From NCBI GenBank assembly GCA_004560045.1, contig SFWF01000015.1, positions 1 to 26,669 of the forward strand: a DNA stretch of 26,669 nt, given 5' to 3'. This document shows positions 7,083 through 15,482 of the stretch, piece after piece. This DNA comes from a bacterium (GTDB lineage Bacteria; Bacillota; Clostridia; Oscillospirales; Acutalibacteraceae). The notes beneath the pieces are model-generated. The model did no database searches and was not told where the DNA came from. It saw only the letters and a program-made list of their open reading frames with translations. The position numbers and the translations under genes are program-made. Position 1 is the first letter of the stretch; each line of letters opens with the position of its first letter.

Positions 7083-8441
7083 ATGGAAATTATCGGAAAA
7101 CTTAAAACCTACAGATCGGACGAGCTTAAAAAGACCCGTATTGGTATCGGCTTCGAATGTGTCGATCGCGACCTGATAAAGCCCGAAAAGTGTTATGACC
7201 TTTTTGCCGAGACGGGTGCAAAGCTTGCCCGTTGTCAGACTGGCTGGGCAAAGACCGAAAGGGTCAAGGGAATTTACGATTTTGCTTGGCTTGACGATAT
7301 TGTAGACAACCTTATCGCCCGCGGGGTTACTCCGTGGTTTAACGTAGGCTACGGAAACCCTCTTTATATGAACGACGTGTCCAATCCTACCGCGGTAGGC
7401 TGCGTACCCCTGTTTTACGGAGAGGAATGTATCGCCGCCTGGATGAACTTCTTAAAGGCAACCGCCGAGCATTTTAAAGGAAGGATAACCCACTGGGAGA
7501 TCTGGAACGAGCCGGACGGCGTTCATTTCTGGTACCCGAATAAGCCCGATCCCAAAGCTTACGCAGAGCTTGTGAGCGTAAGCGCGAGGGCGATAAAAGA
7601 GGTCATACCCGATGCAAGGATCGGTGCCTGCACCTCCAACTCTGGGATGCCTTATATGTTTACGCTTTTTAAAAATATCCCTGCAGGTGAGCTCGATTTC
7701 TACTCTTTTCACAGCTACGACCGAATTCCGGAAGAAAGCTGGAGAAGCGAAAAATATTCTAAGGCAAGAAAGCTGCTTGACGCATTCGGTCATAAAAACT
7801 GTGAGATATGGATGGGCGAGGGAGGCCATGCTTCCTGGCATCCCGTAGGTCACAGTCAGTGCAAAGCGGGCGGCGGAAACGAACGCCGTCAGGCTATTTG
7901 GTTTTTGAGAAGAGGAATGCTCGATCTTGCCGCCGAGGTAAAGCTGACCTCCTTCTTTATGATCGCCGATGTGTACGAAAAGCCTTATGAAACTGCCGCA
8001 AAGACCGAAAAAAAGCCTGCCGCACATGGAATTTTAAACGGACTTACCTATACTCCCAAAAAGGTTCATTCGGTTCTTAAAAACCTTTGCGCCGTGCTTG
8101 GCGGAGATATCGTAAAGGGAGAAGGCGTTTTTCACGTAGATTTCCCGTTTGAGATTTTTTGCAAACGTCCCAAGACCGTATCCTTTTTAAGAAACGGAAA
8201 AGAGATATTCGCATATTGGAATCCCATACCCGTAGATGAGGACTCGGGAGTGAGACAGGGCGCTTCGGCCGATATTCCGCTCAGCGGTATCGAAAACCCC
8301 GTAGTTATCGATCTTTTAGAAGGAACCGTCAGTCTTATTGACCCGGAAGATTTCGACAAAGAAACGGGGCATATTGAGAATCTCCCGATAGCCGATTATC
8401 CAATGCTTATCTGCGATAAAGATACCTTTGAATGTGTGTAG
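7083..8441 (+). CDS. GH39-like (clan GH-A) glycoside hydrolase
   Basis: A 452-residue TIM-barrel glycosidase without a signal peptide, so intracellular. The acid/base glutamate is Glu143 in WEIWNEPDG. The likely nucleophile is Glu246 in MGEGGHAS, about 100 residues later, as expected for a retaining clan GH-A enzyme. ARCQTGWAKTE, YDFAWLDDIVD and NVGYGNPLY match beta-xylosidase-like GH39 relatives. About 110 residues after the barrel form a beta-rich C-terminal domain. The ATG follows AAAGGAGG with good spacing. It probably cleaves short glycans already imported into the cell. Xylosidase is the nearest annotation, but the sugar specificity cannot be read, and a related unclassified GH-A family is possible. 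Confidence 0.78.
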   Translation: MEIIGKLKTYRSDELKKTRIGIGFECVDRDLIKPEKCYDLFAETGAKLARCQTGWAKTERVKGIYDFAWLDDIVDNLIARGVTPWFNVGYGNPLYMNDVSNPTAVGCVPLFYGEECIAAWMNFLKATAEHFKGRITHWEIWNEPDGVHFWYPNKPDPKAYAELVSVSARAIKEVIPDARIGACTSNSGMPYMFTLFKNIPAGELDFYSFHSYDRIPEESWRSEKYSKARKLLDAFGHKNCEIWMGEGGHASWHPVGHSQCKAGGGNERRQAIWFLRRGMLDLAAEVKLTSFFMIADVYEKPYETAAKTEKKPAAHGILNGLTYTPKKVHSVLKNLCAVLGGDIVKGEGVFHVDFPFEIFCKRPKTVSFLRNGKEIFAYWNPIPVDEDSGVRQGASADIPLSGIENPVVIDLLEGTVSLIDPEDFDKETGHIENLPIADYPMLICDKDTFECV

Positions 8442-8442
8442 A

Positions 8443-8516
8443 TCGATCCCCGAAACCCTTCGTGCGGCCCAGAAAGATCCCGAAACCGTCAGGCTGAGGC
8501 CTTGATGCAGCCATAA
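8443..8516 (+). pseudogene. Decayed C-terminal remnant of a second glycyl radical enzyme
   Basis: Bases 8443-8485 match the GRE gene at 2297-2339, encoding ETLRAAQKDPE in place of ETLRAAQKNPE. Bases 8486-8507 match the end of the same gene, encoding RQAEALM in place of RQAESLV. The roughly 80 bases between these parts in the intact gene, which encode the glycyl-radical loop, are missing. The two parts are also in different frames. Differences are largely at third codon positions, so it looks like the relic of a diverged paralogue rather than a recent copy. It has no ribosome binding site or start and should be non-functional. Confidence 0.7.
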
Positions 8517-8521
8517 ATAAT

Positions 8522-8553
8522 AAAAAATCGCCGAAGTCACTTCGGCGATTTTT
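8522..8553 (+). terminator. Rho-independent terminator after the glycosidase
   Basis: A nine-base-pair perfect stem TCGCCGAAG/CTTCGGCGA (8528-8536 and 8540-8548) has a three-base loop. It is flanked by A6 upstream and T5 downstream, so it could work in both directions. Confidence 0.9.
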
Positions 8554-8617
8554 CTATCGTCCCCCTTTTCTACCGCATCTTCGAAAAACAAAAGGTTTAA
8601 ATTAGGGCACAAAAAAG

Positions 8618-8646
8618 TTGAATTATTAAAATAAATATAGTATAAT
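8618..8646 (+). promoter_or_regulatory. Promoter of the lon operon
   Basis: TTGAAT (8618-8623) and TATAAT (8641-8646) are spaced by 17 bases, about 35 bases upstream of the lon start. No CIRCE-like inverted repeat was seen, so heat control by HrcA is not indicated. Confidence 0.75.
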
Positions 8647-8686
8647 AAATCATTATTGTGAATTTTCTTAAAATGGAGATATATAA

Positions 8687-11086
8687 ATGACCGATTTTAC
8701 CCCTATAGATGCAAAAATAATGCCTGCCCTGGCCCTTCGAGGCCTCGTCTGCTTCCCCGGAGTTATGCTTCATTTCGACGTAGGAAGAAAGAAGTCCGTA
8801 AAAGCCCTTAACGTGGCTATGGAAAAGGGTCAGAAAATATTCTTGGTATCACAAAAAAACGTTTTCGACGAGGACCCGAATGAAGCCGACCTTTACGATA
8901 TCGGCTGCGTTGCCCGTATCTGTCAGGTGCTCCGTATGTCTGACGAAAGCGTTAAGGTGCTGGTCGAAGGCCTATACCGCGCGAAGGTGGTCGGAATAAA
9001 TAACGCGGGAAGCTATATGACCGCCTCGTTCAGAAAATGCGAGATTCCCGTGACCCGTCACCGTCAGGTATACCTCGAGACCCTTGCCCGCAAGATACGT
9101 ACCGAGTTCGAGGCTTATGCCTCCAAGGGCGTAAAGCTTGCCCCCGATATTGCCGCCACCGTCGCTTCCAACGACGACGTAGGCTTCCTTGCCGACTTTA
9201 TAACCTTTAATATCCCCGTACCCGTAGATGATAAGCAGTTCATCCTTGAGCAGTTAAACCCCGTGACCCGTGCCAAGATCGCCCTTGAGCTTTTAGGTAA
9301 GGAAGGGGAGATAATCGAGATAGATAAACGGATCGGCGAAAGGGTCAAGAGTCAGATCGACGAGAATCAGCGCGAATACTACCTCCGCGAGCAGATAAAG
9401 GCCATCAACTTCGAGCTTTACGGCGATACCGCCGAGGACGAGATCGACGAATACTATTCCAAGATCGAAAAAATGCAGGCCTCAAAAGAAATAAAGGACA
9501 AGCTTGTAAGCGAGGTTCAGAAGCTCGCCAAAATGCCTCAGGGCTCTCACGAGGGTACCGTAGTCCGAAACTATCTCGATACCTGTATAGAGCTTCCCTG
9601 GGAGATCTATACCGACGCGGCAGTCTCTATCCCCAAGGCCGAAGCTATCCTCGACCGCGACTTTTTCGGTATGGAAAAGGTTAAGGAAAGAATTATAGAG
9701 CAGCTTTCGGTCTATACCCTTAACCCCGATATTAAGGGTCAGATAATCTGCCTCGTAGGCCCTCCCGGAGTAGGTAAGACCTCAATAGCAAGGTCGATTG
9801 CCGAATGTATGGGAAGAAAATATGCCCGTATATCCCTGGGCGGCGTTCACGACGAGGCCGAGATAAGAGGTCACCGCAAAACCTACATCGGCGCAATGCC
9901 GGGTAAAATAATAAACGCGATAAAGCAGGCGGGAAGCGGAAATCCCCTTATCCTCCTCGACGAGATCGATAAGCTGGCCGGCGACTATAAGGGAGACCCT
10001 GCCGCCGCTCTTTTAGAGGTTCTCGACAAGGAGCAGAACTCTACCTTCACCGATCACTTTATCGATATGCCCTTCGATCTGAGCCGTACCGTCTTTATCA
10101 CCACCGCCAACACCGCCGCCACCATACCCGAGCCCCTGCTCGACCGTATGGAGGTTATCGAGCTTACCTCCTATACCCGTGAGGAGAAGTTTCAGATAGC
10201 CAAGCGGCACCTTGTTAAAAAAGAGGTTAAAAATCACGGACTCGACGGCCGAAAAATTAAATTTACCGACGAGGCTCTCTACGACCTTATCGATTTCTAT
10301 ACCCGTGAGGCAGGTGTGCGTAAGCTTGAGCGCTCTGTGGCGACCCTCTGCCGAAAGACCGCAAAGCTTATAGCCTCAGGCGAAAAGAAGACCGTAAAGC
10401 TCGGAAGCGCCGAGCTTAAAAACCTCCTCGGCAAGCATAAATACCGTCCCGAAGAGATACTTTCCTCCGACGAGGTCGGAATTATAAACGGACTTGCCTG
10501 GACGAGCGTCGGCGGCGAGCTTATGCAGCTTGAGGTATCGGTTATGGAGGGTACGGGTAAAATAGAACTGACCGGTTCCCTCGGCGACGTTATGAAGGAG
10601 TCTGCCCGTGCCGCAGTTTCCTACGTTCGTGCGAATGCCGAAAAGTATAATATCGAAGCCGATTTTTATAAAACCAAGGACATTCATATTCACGCTACCG
10701 AAAATGCCGTTCCCAAGGACGGACCGAGCGCAGGTGTTACGATAACCACCGCCCTTATCTCGGCCCTTACGGGAATACCCGTCCGCCGCGACGTTGCCAT
10801 GACGGGAGAGGTCACCATCAAGGGAAGAGTCCTTGCCATCGGCGGCCTTAAGGAAAAAACTATGGCGGCCTACCGCGCGGGAGTTAAGACGGTATTTATC
10901 CCCAAGGCCAACGAGGCCGATATCGCAGAGCTCGATAAAACCGTCATCGCAAACGTAAAATTCGTCGTTGCCGAAAGGGTTGAAACTGTAATAGAAGGTG
11001 CTCTTAAAAATACCGACGAAAAGGAAGCGGAGAAATTTATTCCCGTTCCCGAGGTAAGCAGAGCCGCAGGCAGAATAAGTCAGTAG
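8687..11086 (+). CDS. lon: ATP-dependent Lon protease (endopeptidase La)
   Basis: A 799-residue LonA protease that degrades misfolded and regulatory proteins in the cytoplasm. It has an N-terminal substrate-binding domain (MPALALRGLVCFPG), a coiled-coil linker around residues 210-290, an AAA+ module with Walker A GPPGVGKT at 358-365 and Walker B LILLDEIDK, and a C-terminal protease domain. Catalytic Ser681 lies in KDGPSAGV and Lys724 in LKEK, with the family's usual 43-residue spacing. Length is normal. The ATG has a TGGAG ribosome binding site and follows its own promoter. The engB gene starts ten bases after it, the conserved Firmicute order. Nothing is missing or unusual. Confidence 0.98.
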   Translation: MTDFTPIDAKIMPALALRGLVCFPGVMLHFDVGRKKSVKALNVAMEKGQKIFLVSQKNVFDEDPNEADLYDIGCVARICQVLRMSDESVKVLVEGLYRAKVVGINNAGSYMTASFRKCEIPVTRHRQVYLETLARKIRTEFEAYASKGVKLAPDIAATVASNDDVGFLADFITFNIPVPVDDKQFILEQLNPVTRAKIALELLGKEGEIIEIDKRIGERVKSQIDENQREYYLREQIKAINFELYGDTAEDEIDEYYSKIEKMQASKEIKDKLVSEVQKLAKMPQGSHEGTVVRNYLDTCIELPWEIYTDAAVSIPKAEAILDRDFFGMEKVKERIIEQLSVYTLNPDIKGQIICLVGPPGVGKTSIARSIAECMGRKYARISLGGVHDEAEIRGHRKTYIGAMPGKIINAIKQAGSGNPLILLDEIDKLAGDYKGDPAAALLEVLDKEQNSTFTDHFIDMPFDLSRTVFITTANTAATIPEPLLDRMEVIELTSYTREEKFQIAKRHLVKKEVKNHGLDGRKIKFTDEALYDLIDFYTREAGVRKLERSVATLCRKTAKLIASGEKKTVKLGSAELKNLLGKHKYRPEEILSSDEVGIINGLAWTSVGGELMQLEVSVMEGTGKIELTGSLGDVMKESARAAVSYVRANAEKYNIEADFYKTKDIHIHATENAVPKDGPSAGVTITTALISALTGIPVRRDVAMTGEVTIKGRVLAIGGLKEKTMAAYRAGVKTVFIPKANEADIAELDKTVIANVKFVVAERVETVIEGALKNTDEKEAEKFIPVPEVSRAAGRISQ

Positions 11087-11096
11087 GAGAATTTCT

Positions 11097-11678
11097 ATGA
11101 ATTTAAGTACCGCCTTTTTCGAAAAGGCCTTCGGAACCTTCGAGCAGCTTACTGTTTCCGATCTACCCGAATTTTGCTTTTCGGGCCGCTCAAACGTCGG
11201 AAAATCCTCCCTTATAAATAAGCTCACCAACCGAAAGTCCTTGGCCCGCGTCAGCGGAAAGCCGGGCAAGACCGTAACCATAAATTTCTACCGCGCCGAC
11301 GGTATACGTATCGTCGACCTTCCGGGCTACGGTTACGCTAAGGTACCCTTTGCCGAGCGTACTCGCTGGTCTGACCTTATGGAGGGCTATTTTAAATCGG
11401 GCAGAAATATAAAATGCGTTTTTGCCCTTATCGATATGCGTCATCCCGCCACCGATTTCGATATTTCAATGCTCGATTTTATGCAGCAGATGGACATTCC
11501 TTATCATATAGTCCTCACCAAATGCGACAAGCTTAATAAAACCGAGTATGCCGAGCGTTTAAGCTCGGTCGAGGAAGAGCTGTACGGCTTTATCGACGGC
11601 GCCGAAATTATTCCCTTTTCGGCACAGACGGGTGAGGGCGCCGATAAGCTCAAAAAAATAATTGAAGATATGATGTGA
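11097..11678 (+). CDS. engB: Ribosome biogenesis GTPase EngB (YsxC/YihA)
   Basis: A 193-residue TRAFAC-class GTPase needed for assembly of the large ribosomal subunit. The G-motifs are in order: G1 GRSNVGKSS at 30-38, G3 DLPG followed by YGYAKVP, G4 TKCD, and G5 SAQTG near the C-terminus. The length matches the family. TAGGAG precedes the ATG by a normal distance. It lies ten bases after lon and four bases before lysA, so it is surely cotranscribed with both. Confidence 0.97.
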   Translation: MNLSTAFFEKAFGTFEQLTVSDLPEFCFSGRSNVGKSSLINKLTNRKSLARVSGKPGKTVTINFYRADGIRIVDLPGYGYAKVPFAERTRWSDLMEGYFKSGRNIKCVFALIDMRHPATDFDISMLDFMQQMDIPYHIVLTKCDKLNKTEYAERLSSVEEELYGFIDGAEIIPFSAQTGEGADKLKKIIEDMM

Positions 11679-11682
11679 TAAA

Positions 11683-12978
11683 ATGCTTTCAAAGAGTTAT
11701 GCAGTAAACGGTAAGGGTCATCTTACCATTGGAGGAGTCGACACCGTAGAGCTTGCGGAAAACTACGGTACCCCTCTTTACGTTTTCGACGAAAACGATA
11801 TCAGAAACAGTTGTAGGGAGTTTAAAGCCGCCTTCGATAAATACTACGGAGGAAATGCCCGCGTCTACTATGCAAGCAAGGCCTTTTCCTGCAAGGAAAT
11901 GTACCGCCTCACCGATAGCGAGGGTTTGTGCGCCGACGTGGTATCGGGCGGAGAGCTCTATACCGCCCTTTCCGCAGGCTTCCCCTCGGAGAATATCGGT
12001 TTTCACGGAAATAATAAAACCCCTGACGAGCTGGCATACGCCCTTGACAGCAGGGTCGGAAGAATCGTCGTCGACAATATCTACGAGCTTCATACCCTCG
12101 ATGCTTTAGCAGAGGAGAAGGGAGTATGTCAGAAGATACTGCTCAGAATCAAGCCGGGTATCGACTGCCATACCCACGACTATATCAAAACGGGTCAGAT
12201 CGACAGCAAATTCGGCTTTGCGCTGGAAAACGGCGAGGCTTTAGAGGCCGCGAAGCTCGCCACCGCTATGGAAAACGTCGAGCTTGTGGGAATTCACTGC
12301 CATATCGGCTCACAGATCTTCGAAACTCAGCCCTTCGTTGATGCGGCGGATATTATGGTATCGCTTGCAAAAACTATAGAAAAGAATTGCGGAAAGACCT
12401 TAACCGAAATTAACTTCGGCGGCGGCTACGGCATAAAATATTTAGAGTCAGATAGCCCTGTACCCAAGGGTGATAGCATCCGTCTGCTCTGCGAAGCGGT
12501 AAAGGAGGCCTCTGAAAAGTACGGATTCCCTCTGCCTACCCTCGCAATAGAGCCCGGTCGATCCATCGTTGGCGACGCGACCCTGACCCTTTATAAGATC
12601 GGCGTCGTTAAAACCATTAAGGACGTAAGAACCTACGTATCCGTAGACGGAGGTATGTCTGATAATCCCCGTTATGCCCTCTATGGCGCGGAGTATGAGG
12701 CTATCGTTGCAAATAAAGCCGACAAGCCCCGCGATTTCACCGCTACCATTGCGGGAAAATGCTGTGAAAGCGGCGACCTTATTCAGGAGCACACAAAGAT
12801 TCAGACCCCCGAGGTCGGCGATACCCTTGCCGTCCTTTCGACAGGTGCCTATAACTACTCTATGGCAAGTAATTATAACAGAATTCCCCGTCCTGCCGCC
12901 GTTATGGTAAAGGACGGATCCTCTCGCCTTATTATCGAGCGCGAGACCTACGAAGACCTTATAAGGAAAGATATCTGA
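11683..12978 (+). CDS. lysA: Diaminopimelate decarboxylase
   Basis: A 431-residue fold-type III PLP enzyme making L-lysine from meso-diaminopimelate, the last step of lysine synthesis. PLP-binding Lys66 lies in YYASKAFSC. HCHIGSQI and the glycine-rich INFGGGYGIKY contact the cofactor phosphate. CCESGDL (Cys361 to Asp365) supplies the active-site Cys and Glu from the partner subunit, so it acts as a dimer. The ATG lies four bases after the engB stop and has only a poor ribosome binding site, suggesting translational coupling. Ornithine/arginine decarboxylase relatives are excluded by the overall DAP-type motifs. Confidence 0.95.
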   Translation: MLSKSYAVNGKGHLTIGGVDTVELAENYGTPLYVFDENDIRNSCREFKAAFDKYYGGNARVYYASKAFSCKEMYRLTDSEGLCADVVSGGELYTALSAGFPSENIGFHGNNKTPDELAYALDSRVGRIVVDNIYELHTLDALAEEKGVCQKILLRIKPGIDCHTHDYIKTGQIDSKFGFALENGEALEAAKLATAMENVELVGIHCHIGSQIFETQPFVDAADIMVSLAKTIEKNCGKTLTEINFGGGYGIKYLESDSPVPKGDSIRLLCEAVKEASEKYGFPLPTLAIEPGRSIVGDATLTLYKIGVVKTIKDVRTYVSVDGGMSDNPRYALYGAEYEAIVANKADKPRDFTATIAGKCCESGDLIQEHTKIQTPEVGDTLAVLSTGAYNYSMASNYNRIPRPAAVMVKDGSSRLIIERETYEDLIRKDI

Positions 12979-12982
12979 TTTT

Positions 12983-13873
12983 ATGATAGAGTTTAAAAGT
13001 CCTCAGCTTTCAGATTATAAAAAATTCGCCCCATTCTTTGCGAGTGAGGGCGAACTTTCCTGTGAAATGAATTTTATAAGCATATACGTCTGGAAGCGCG
13101 TGTATGAAAATCGGTTTTATATGGACGATAAAACTCTTATCTTTAAAAGTAAGACCGACGACGGTAAAGGCTACGTTTTTTCCCTCCCTTACGGCGACTT
13201 AGACTACGGAATGTCGATAATATTCAGCTACTGCAAGGAGCAGGGGATTGCTCCCAACCTCTGGGTGAGTCAGGGAGAAAGACTTACCGAATTTCTTAAA
13301 AAATATAACTGCTACGAAATAATTCCCGAGCGTGATAATTTCGATTATATTTACAGGAGGGAAGACCTGGCCGAGCTTAAGGGGAAGAAATATCACTCTA
13401 AGCGCAACCATATTTCGGCATTTTCTAAGGCCTATAATTGGAGCTACGAGCCCCTTACCTCCGAAAACAAAGCCGACTTTCTCGCCTTTTCGGATAAGTG
13501 GTATAACGATAAGGGAATAGAAGAGGACGAAGGACTGAGGGCCGAAAAACAGGCTCTCGGTGAAATTCTCGACAGTAACGTCGGAATAGAGTATAAAGGC
13601 GCCCTTATAAGGGTCGACGGTAGGGTAGTGGCAATAACCTTAGGCTCTCCGATAAACTCTGAGGTCTTCGATATTCACTACGAAAAGGCCGATAAGGATT
13701 TTTCCGTCGCCTATACCCTTATAAACCGTGAGTTTGCCGCAAGGGAGCTCGGAGATTATACCTATATAAACCGTGAGGACGACTTGGGCATAGAAGGCCT
13801 CAGAAAGGCAAAGCTTTCCTATAAGCCCGAAATAATCCTCGAAAAATACAGTATGATATATAAGGGTGAGTAA
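12983..13873 (+). CDS. DUF2156 (LPG-synthase C-terminal-like) protein
   Basis: A 296-residue soluble protein of the PF09924/DUF2156 type, a GNAT-like fold related to the catalytic domain of phosphatidylglycerol lysyltransferase MprF. Characteristic parts are the N-terminal FASEGELSCEMNFISIYVW, the central KKYHSKRNHISAF and the C-terminal YTYINREDDLGIEGLRKAKLSY. It lacks the membrane flippase half of MprF, so it probably transfers an aminoacyl or acyl group inside the cell. The exact substrate is not known for this stand-alone type. AAGGAAAG precedes the ATG, which lies four bases after lysA. A GNAT gene starts immediately after its stop. This pairing with a second acyltransferase-fold protein suggests related roles. 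Confidence 0.85.
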   Translation: MIEFKSPQLSDYKKFAPFFASEGELSCEMNFISIYVWKRVYENRFYMDDKTLIFKSKTDDGKGYVFSLPYGDLDYGMSIIFSYCKEQGIAPNLWVSQGERLTEFLKKYNCYEIIPERDNFDYIYRREDLAELKGKKYHSKRNHISAFSKAYNWSYEPLTSENKADFLAFSDKWYNDKGIEEDEGLRAEKQALGEILDSNVGIEYKGALIRVDGRVVAITLGSPINSEVFDIHYEKADKDFSVAYTLINREFAARELGDYTYINREDDLGIEGLRKAKLSYKPEIILEKYSMIYKGE

Positions 13874-14608
13874 ATGACCTTAAAGGAGCAAGCCTCAGCG
13901 CTTTATAAAACGGCATTTCCCGACGACCCCGACGATTTTGCGCTCGGTTTTATAAACCGATTTTTCGAAAAAAACTGCCGCTATATTTTAAAGGATGACC
14001 GCATAGTTTCGATGCTTTTTCTGCTTGACGGAAGTCTTAAAGAAAACGGGGGAAAGCGTCCTGCGCTCTATCTTTATGCCGCCGCGACCCTCCCCGAATA
14101 TAGGGGTATGGGTCTTATGGCCGGGCTTATCGAAAAAGCCAAAGCCGAAGCAAAGGAAAAAGGTGCTTTTCTTTTAACAAAGCCTGCGACCCCTTCGCTT
14201 TTTAGCTACTATGAAAGCTTTGGCTTTAAAACCGCCGTCTTTTCGGAGGAAAAGCTTGTAAAAAGAGAAACCGACCAAAAGCCCCTCGGAAAGATCGGCT
14301 TTGAAGAATACGAAAAGTTAAAGGAAAAGCTTCTTGAAAATACCCCGCACGTAAATCTTACCGATAGTAAGTACGTCTTATCCTTTTTCGACCTTTTCGG
14401 CGATGAAAATACTGTCGCTGCCGTCGATACTGCCGAAGAGCCGCCCGTAGTTAAGGAGTTTATAACGGGGGACGGGCAGGGGAGAGACAGGCTTTTAGCG
14501 TCCCTTAATTCCGACGAAGCCATCTTCCGTATAAACGGAAATACCCCCTTTGCCATGACTATTCCGCCAACCGACACTTCCATTCACTTTATGCTGGCCC
14601 TCGACTAA
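13874..14608 (+). CDS. GNAT-family N-acetyltransferase
   Basis: A 244-residue acetyl-CoA-dependent transferase. The coenzyme A-binding motif is visible as LPEYRGMGLMAGLIEKA (about residues 75-91), followed by the typical beta-bulge region TKPATPSLFSYYESFGF. About 120 further residues after the GNAT core form a second domain of unknown function. The ATG directly follows the TAA of the DUF2156 gene, with AAGGGTGAG as ribosome binding site. It is the last gene of the lon operon and ends at a strong terminator. The acceptor substrate cannot be predicted. Confidence 0.85.
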   Translation: MTLKEQASALYKTAFPDDPDDFALGFINRFFEKNCRYILKDDRIVSMLFLLDGSLKENGGKRPALYLYAAATLPEYRGMGLMAGLIEKAKAEAKEKGAFLLTKPATPSLFSYYESFGFKTAVFSEEKLVKRETDQKPLGKIGFEEYEKLKEKLLENTPHVNLTDSKYVLSFFDLFGDENTVAAVDTAEEPPVVKEFITGDGQGRDRLLASLNSDEAIFRINGNTPFAMTIPPTDTSIHFMLALD

Positions 14609-14614
14609 AACAGC

Positions 14615-14638
14615 AACCGCCGTATGGCGGTTTTTTTT
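14615..14638 (+). terminator. Terminator of the lon-engB-lysA operon
   Basis: A stem AACCGCC/GGCGGTT (14615-14621 and 14626-14632) with loop GTAT runs into T8 (14631-14638), seven bases after the last stop codon of the operon. Confidence 0.92.
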
Positions 14639-14668
14639 CATATTCGGCTTCGCCGAGGAAAATGTTGA

Positions 14669-14752
14669 GGTTTAGGGAAGAGGGACGAGGGGATTTCCCG
14701 TAAGAAAGATATAAATTTGTTTTCCCTCCTCCCTTTTCCCTTATCCCTAACC
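14669..14752. repeat. Imperfect inverted repeat of GGGA-rich arms in an intergenic region
   Basis: The left arm (14669-14693) is a GGTTTAGGGA-type purine run with repeated GGGA. The right arm (14720-14752) is its approximate complement, ending TTATCCCTAACC. Small hairpins sit on either side: TCGGC/GCCGA at about 14644-14656 and TCTGCG/CGCAGA at about 14767-14781. There is no coding potential. It looks like a folded intergenic repeat element, perhaps present elsewhere in the genome, which cannot be tested here. Confidence 0.5.
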
Positions 14753-14783
14753 ATTAAAGCTACACCTCTGCGGCACGCAGAAG

Positions 14784-14805
14784 AAAAAACCGTCTTAAGG
14801 CGGTT
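14784..14805 (-). terminator. Terminator of the trkA pair
   Basis: The stem 14788-14794 with 14799-14805 (seven pairs including one G-U, loop TTAA) has an A6 run on its left, which is a U-run on the minus strand. It lies about ten bases after the minus-strand stop at 14816. It also has T7 on its right, so it may stop transcription in both directions. Confidence 0.85.
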
Positions 14806-14815
14806 GTTTTTTTAA

Positions 14816-15469
14816 TTACGAAAATACCTTTATAAAATCCTTAATATGCTTTTTATGAACTACGGCGGTTATATGGTCGCCCGATTCTATGGTGGTATCG
14901 CCTCGGGGGATTTCCATCTTGCCCTTTCTAACCCTTGCAATTATAACGCAGTTTCTCGGAAGCTCAAGCTCTCTGAGGGTAATGCCGCTCTGCTCCCAGC
15001 CGTCGGGTACCGTAAGCTCGTTGACCCCTGCTTCTCCGCGGTTAAGGGTGGCAAGAAGCCTCAGATCTCGGCTTTCGACCTCGGCCTCGATAAGCTCGGT
15101 AATTATCTGTGTGCTCGAAACGGCAATATCCGCTCCAAGGGCCTTTATGGTTTCAAGGTTTTTCGGGTTGTTGGCACGGGCCACGACCTTCCTAACCCCG
15201 AATTTCTGCTTGGCGAGCTGCGCCGAAACGAGGTTATCCGCGTCGTTTCCCGCAACCGCAACGAAAACGTCGGCCTGCTCGACTCCCGCAAGAGCAAGGG
15301 CCTCGACGGTGGTTCCGTCGCCGAAGTATACGGGAATATCAAGCTCGTTGGCGATTTTCTGACAGGTATCCCTTTTTCTTTCTATAAGTCGAACGTCGTG
15401 TCCGTTTTCGGTAAGGCTTTTAGCGGTAAAATAGCCGATTTTTCCGCCACCTACGATTACAATCTTCAT
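14816..15469 (-). CDS. TrkA/KtrA-type potassium uptake regulatory subunit
   Basis: A 217-residue cytoplasmic RCK protein that would gate a TrkH/KtrB potassium channel. The N-terminal Rossmann domain has an intact nucleotide motif GGGKIG at the start, the acidic end of strand 2 (LIERKRD), and YFGDGT. The TrkA_C domain occupies about residues 135-217 (GITLRELELPRNCVIIARV, ESGDHITAVV). GGAGA lies eight bases before the ATG. It is 13 bases downstream of a second TrkA-like gene in the same operon, and a terminator follows. No TrkH/KtrB membrane subunit is present in the window. Confidence 0.9.
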   Translation of the reverse strand: MKIVIVGGGKIGYFTAKSLTENGHDVRLIERKRDTCQKIANELDIPVYFGDGTTVEALALAGVEQADVFVAVAGNDADNLVSAQLAKQKFGVRKVVARANNPKNLETIKALGADIAVSSTQIITELIEAEVESRDLRLLATLNRGEAGVNELTVPDGWEQSGITLRELELPRNCVIIARVRKGKMEIPRGDTTIESGDHITAVVHKKHIKDFIKVFS

Positions 15470-15482
15470 ATTCTGTTCTCCG

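Noticed and set aside
8442..8686. An open reading frame downstream of the glycosidase
   Set aside because: Only short frames without a ribosome binding site are present; the recognisable part is the GRE remnant, then a terminator and the lon promoter.
10376..11281. A 301-codon open frame on the minus strand across the lon-engB junction
   Set aside because: It is antisense to two certain genes, has no ribosome binding site or recognisable domain, and is explained by the biased codon use of lon.
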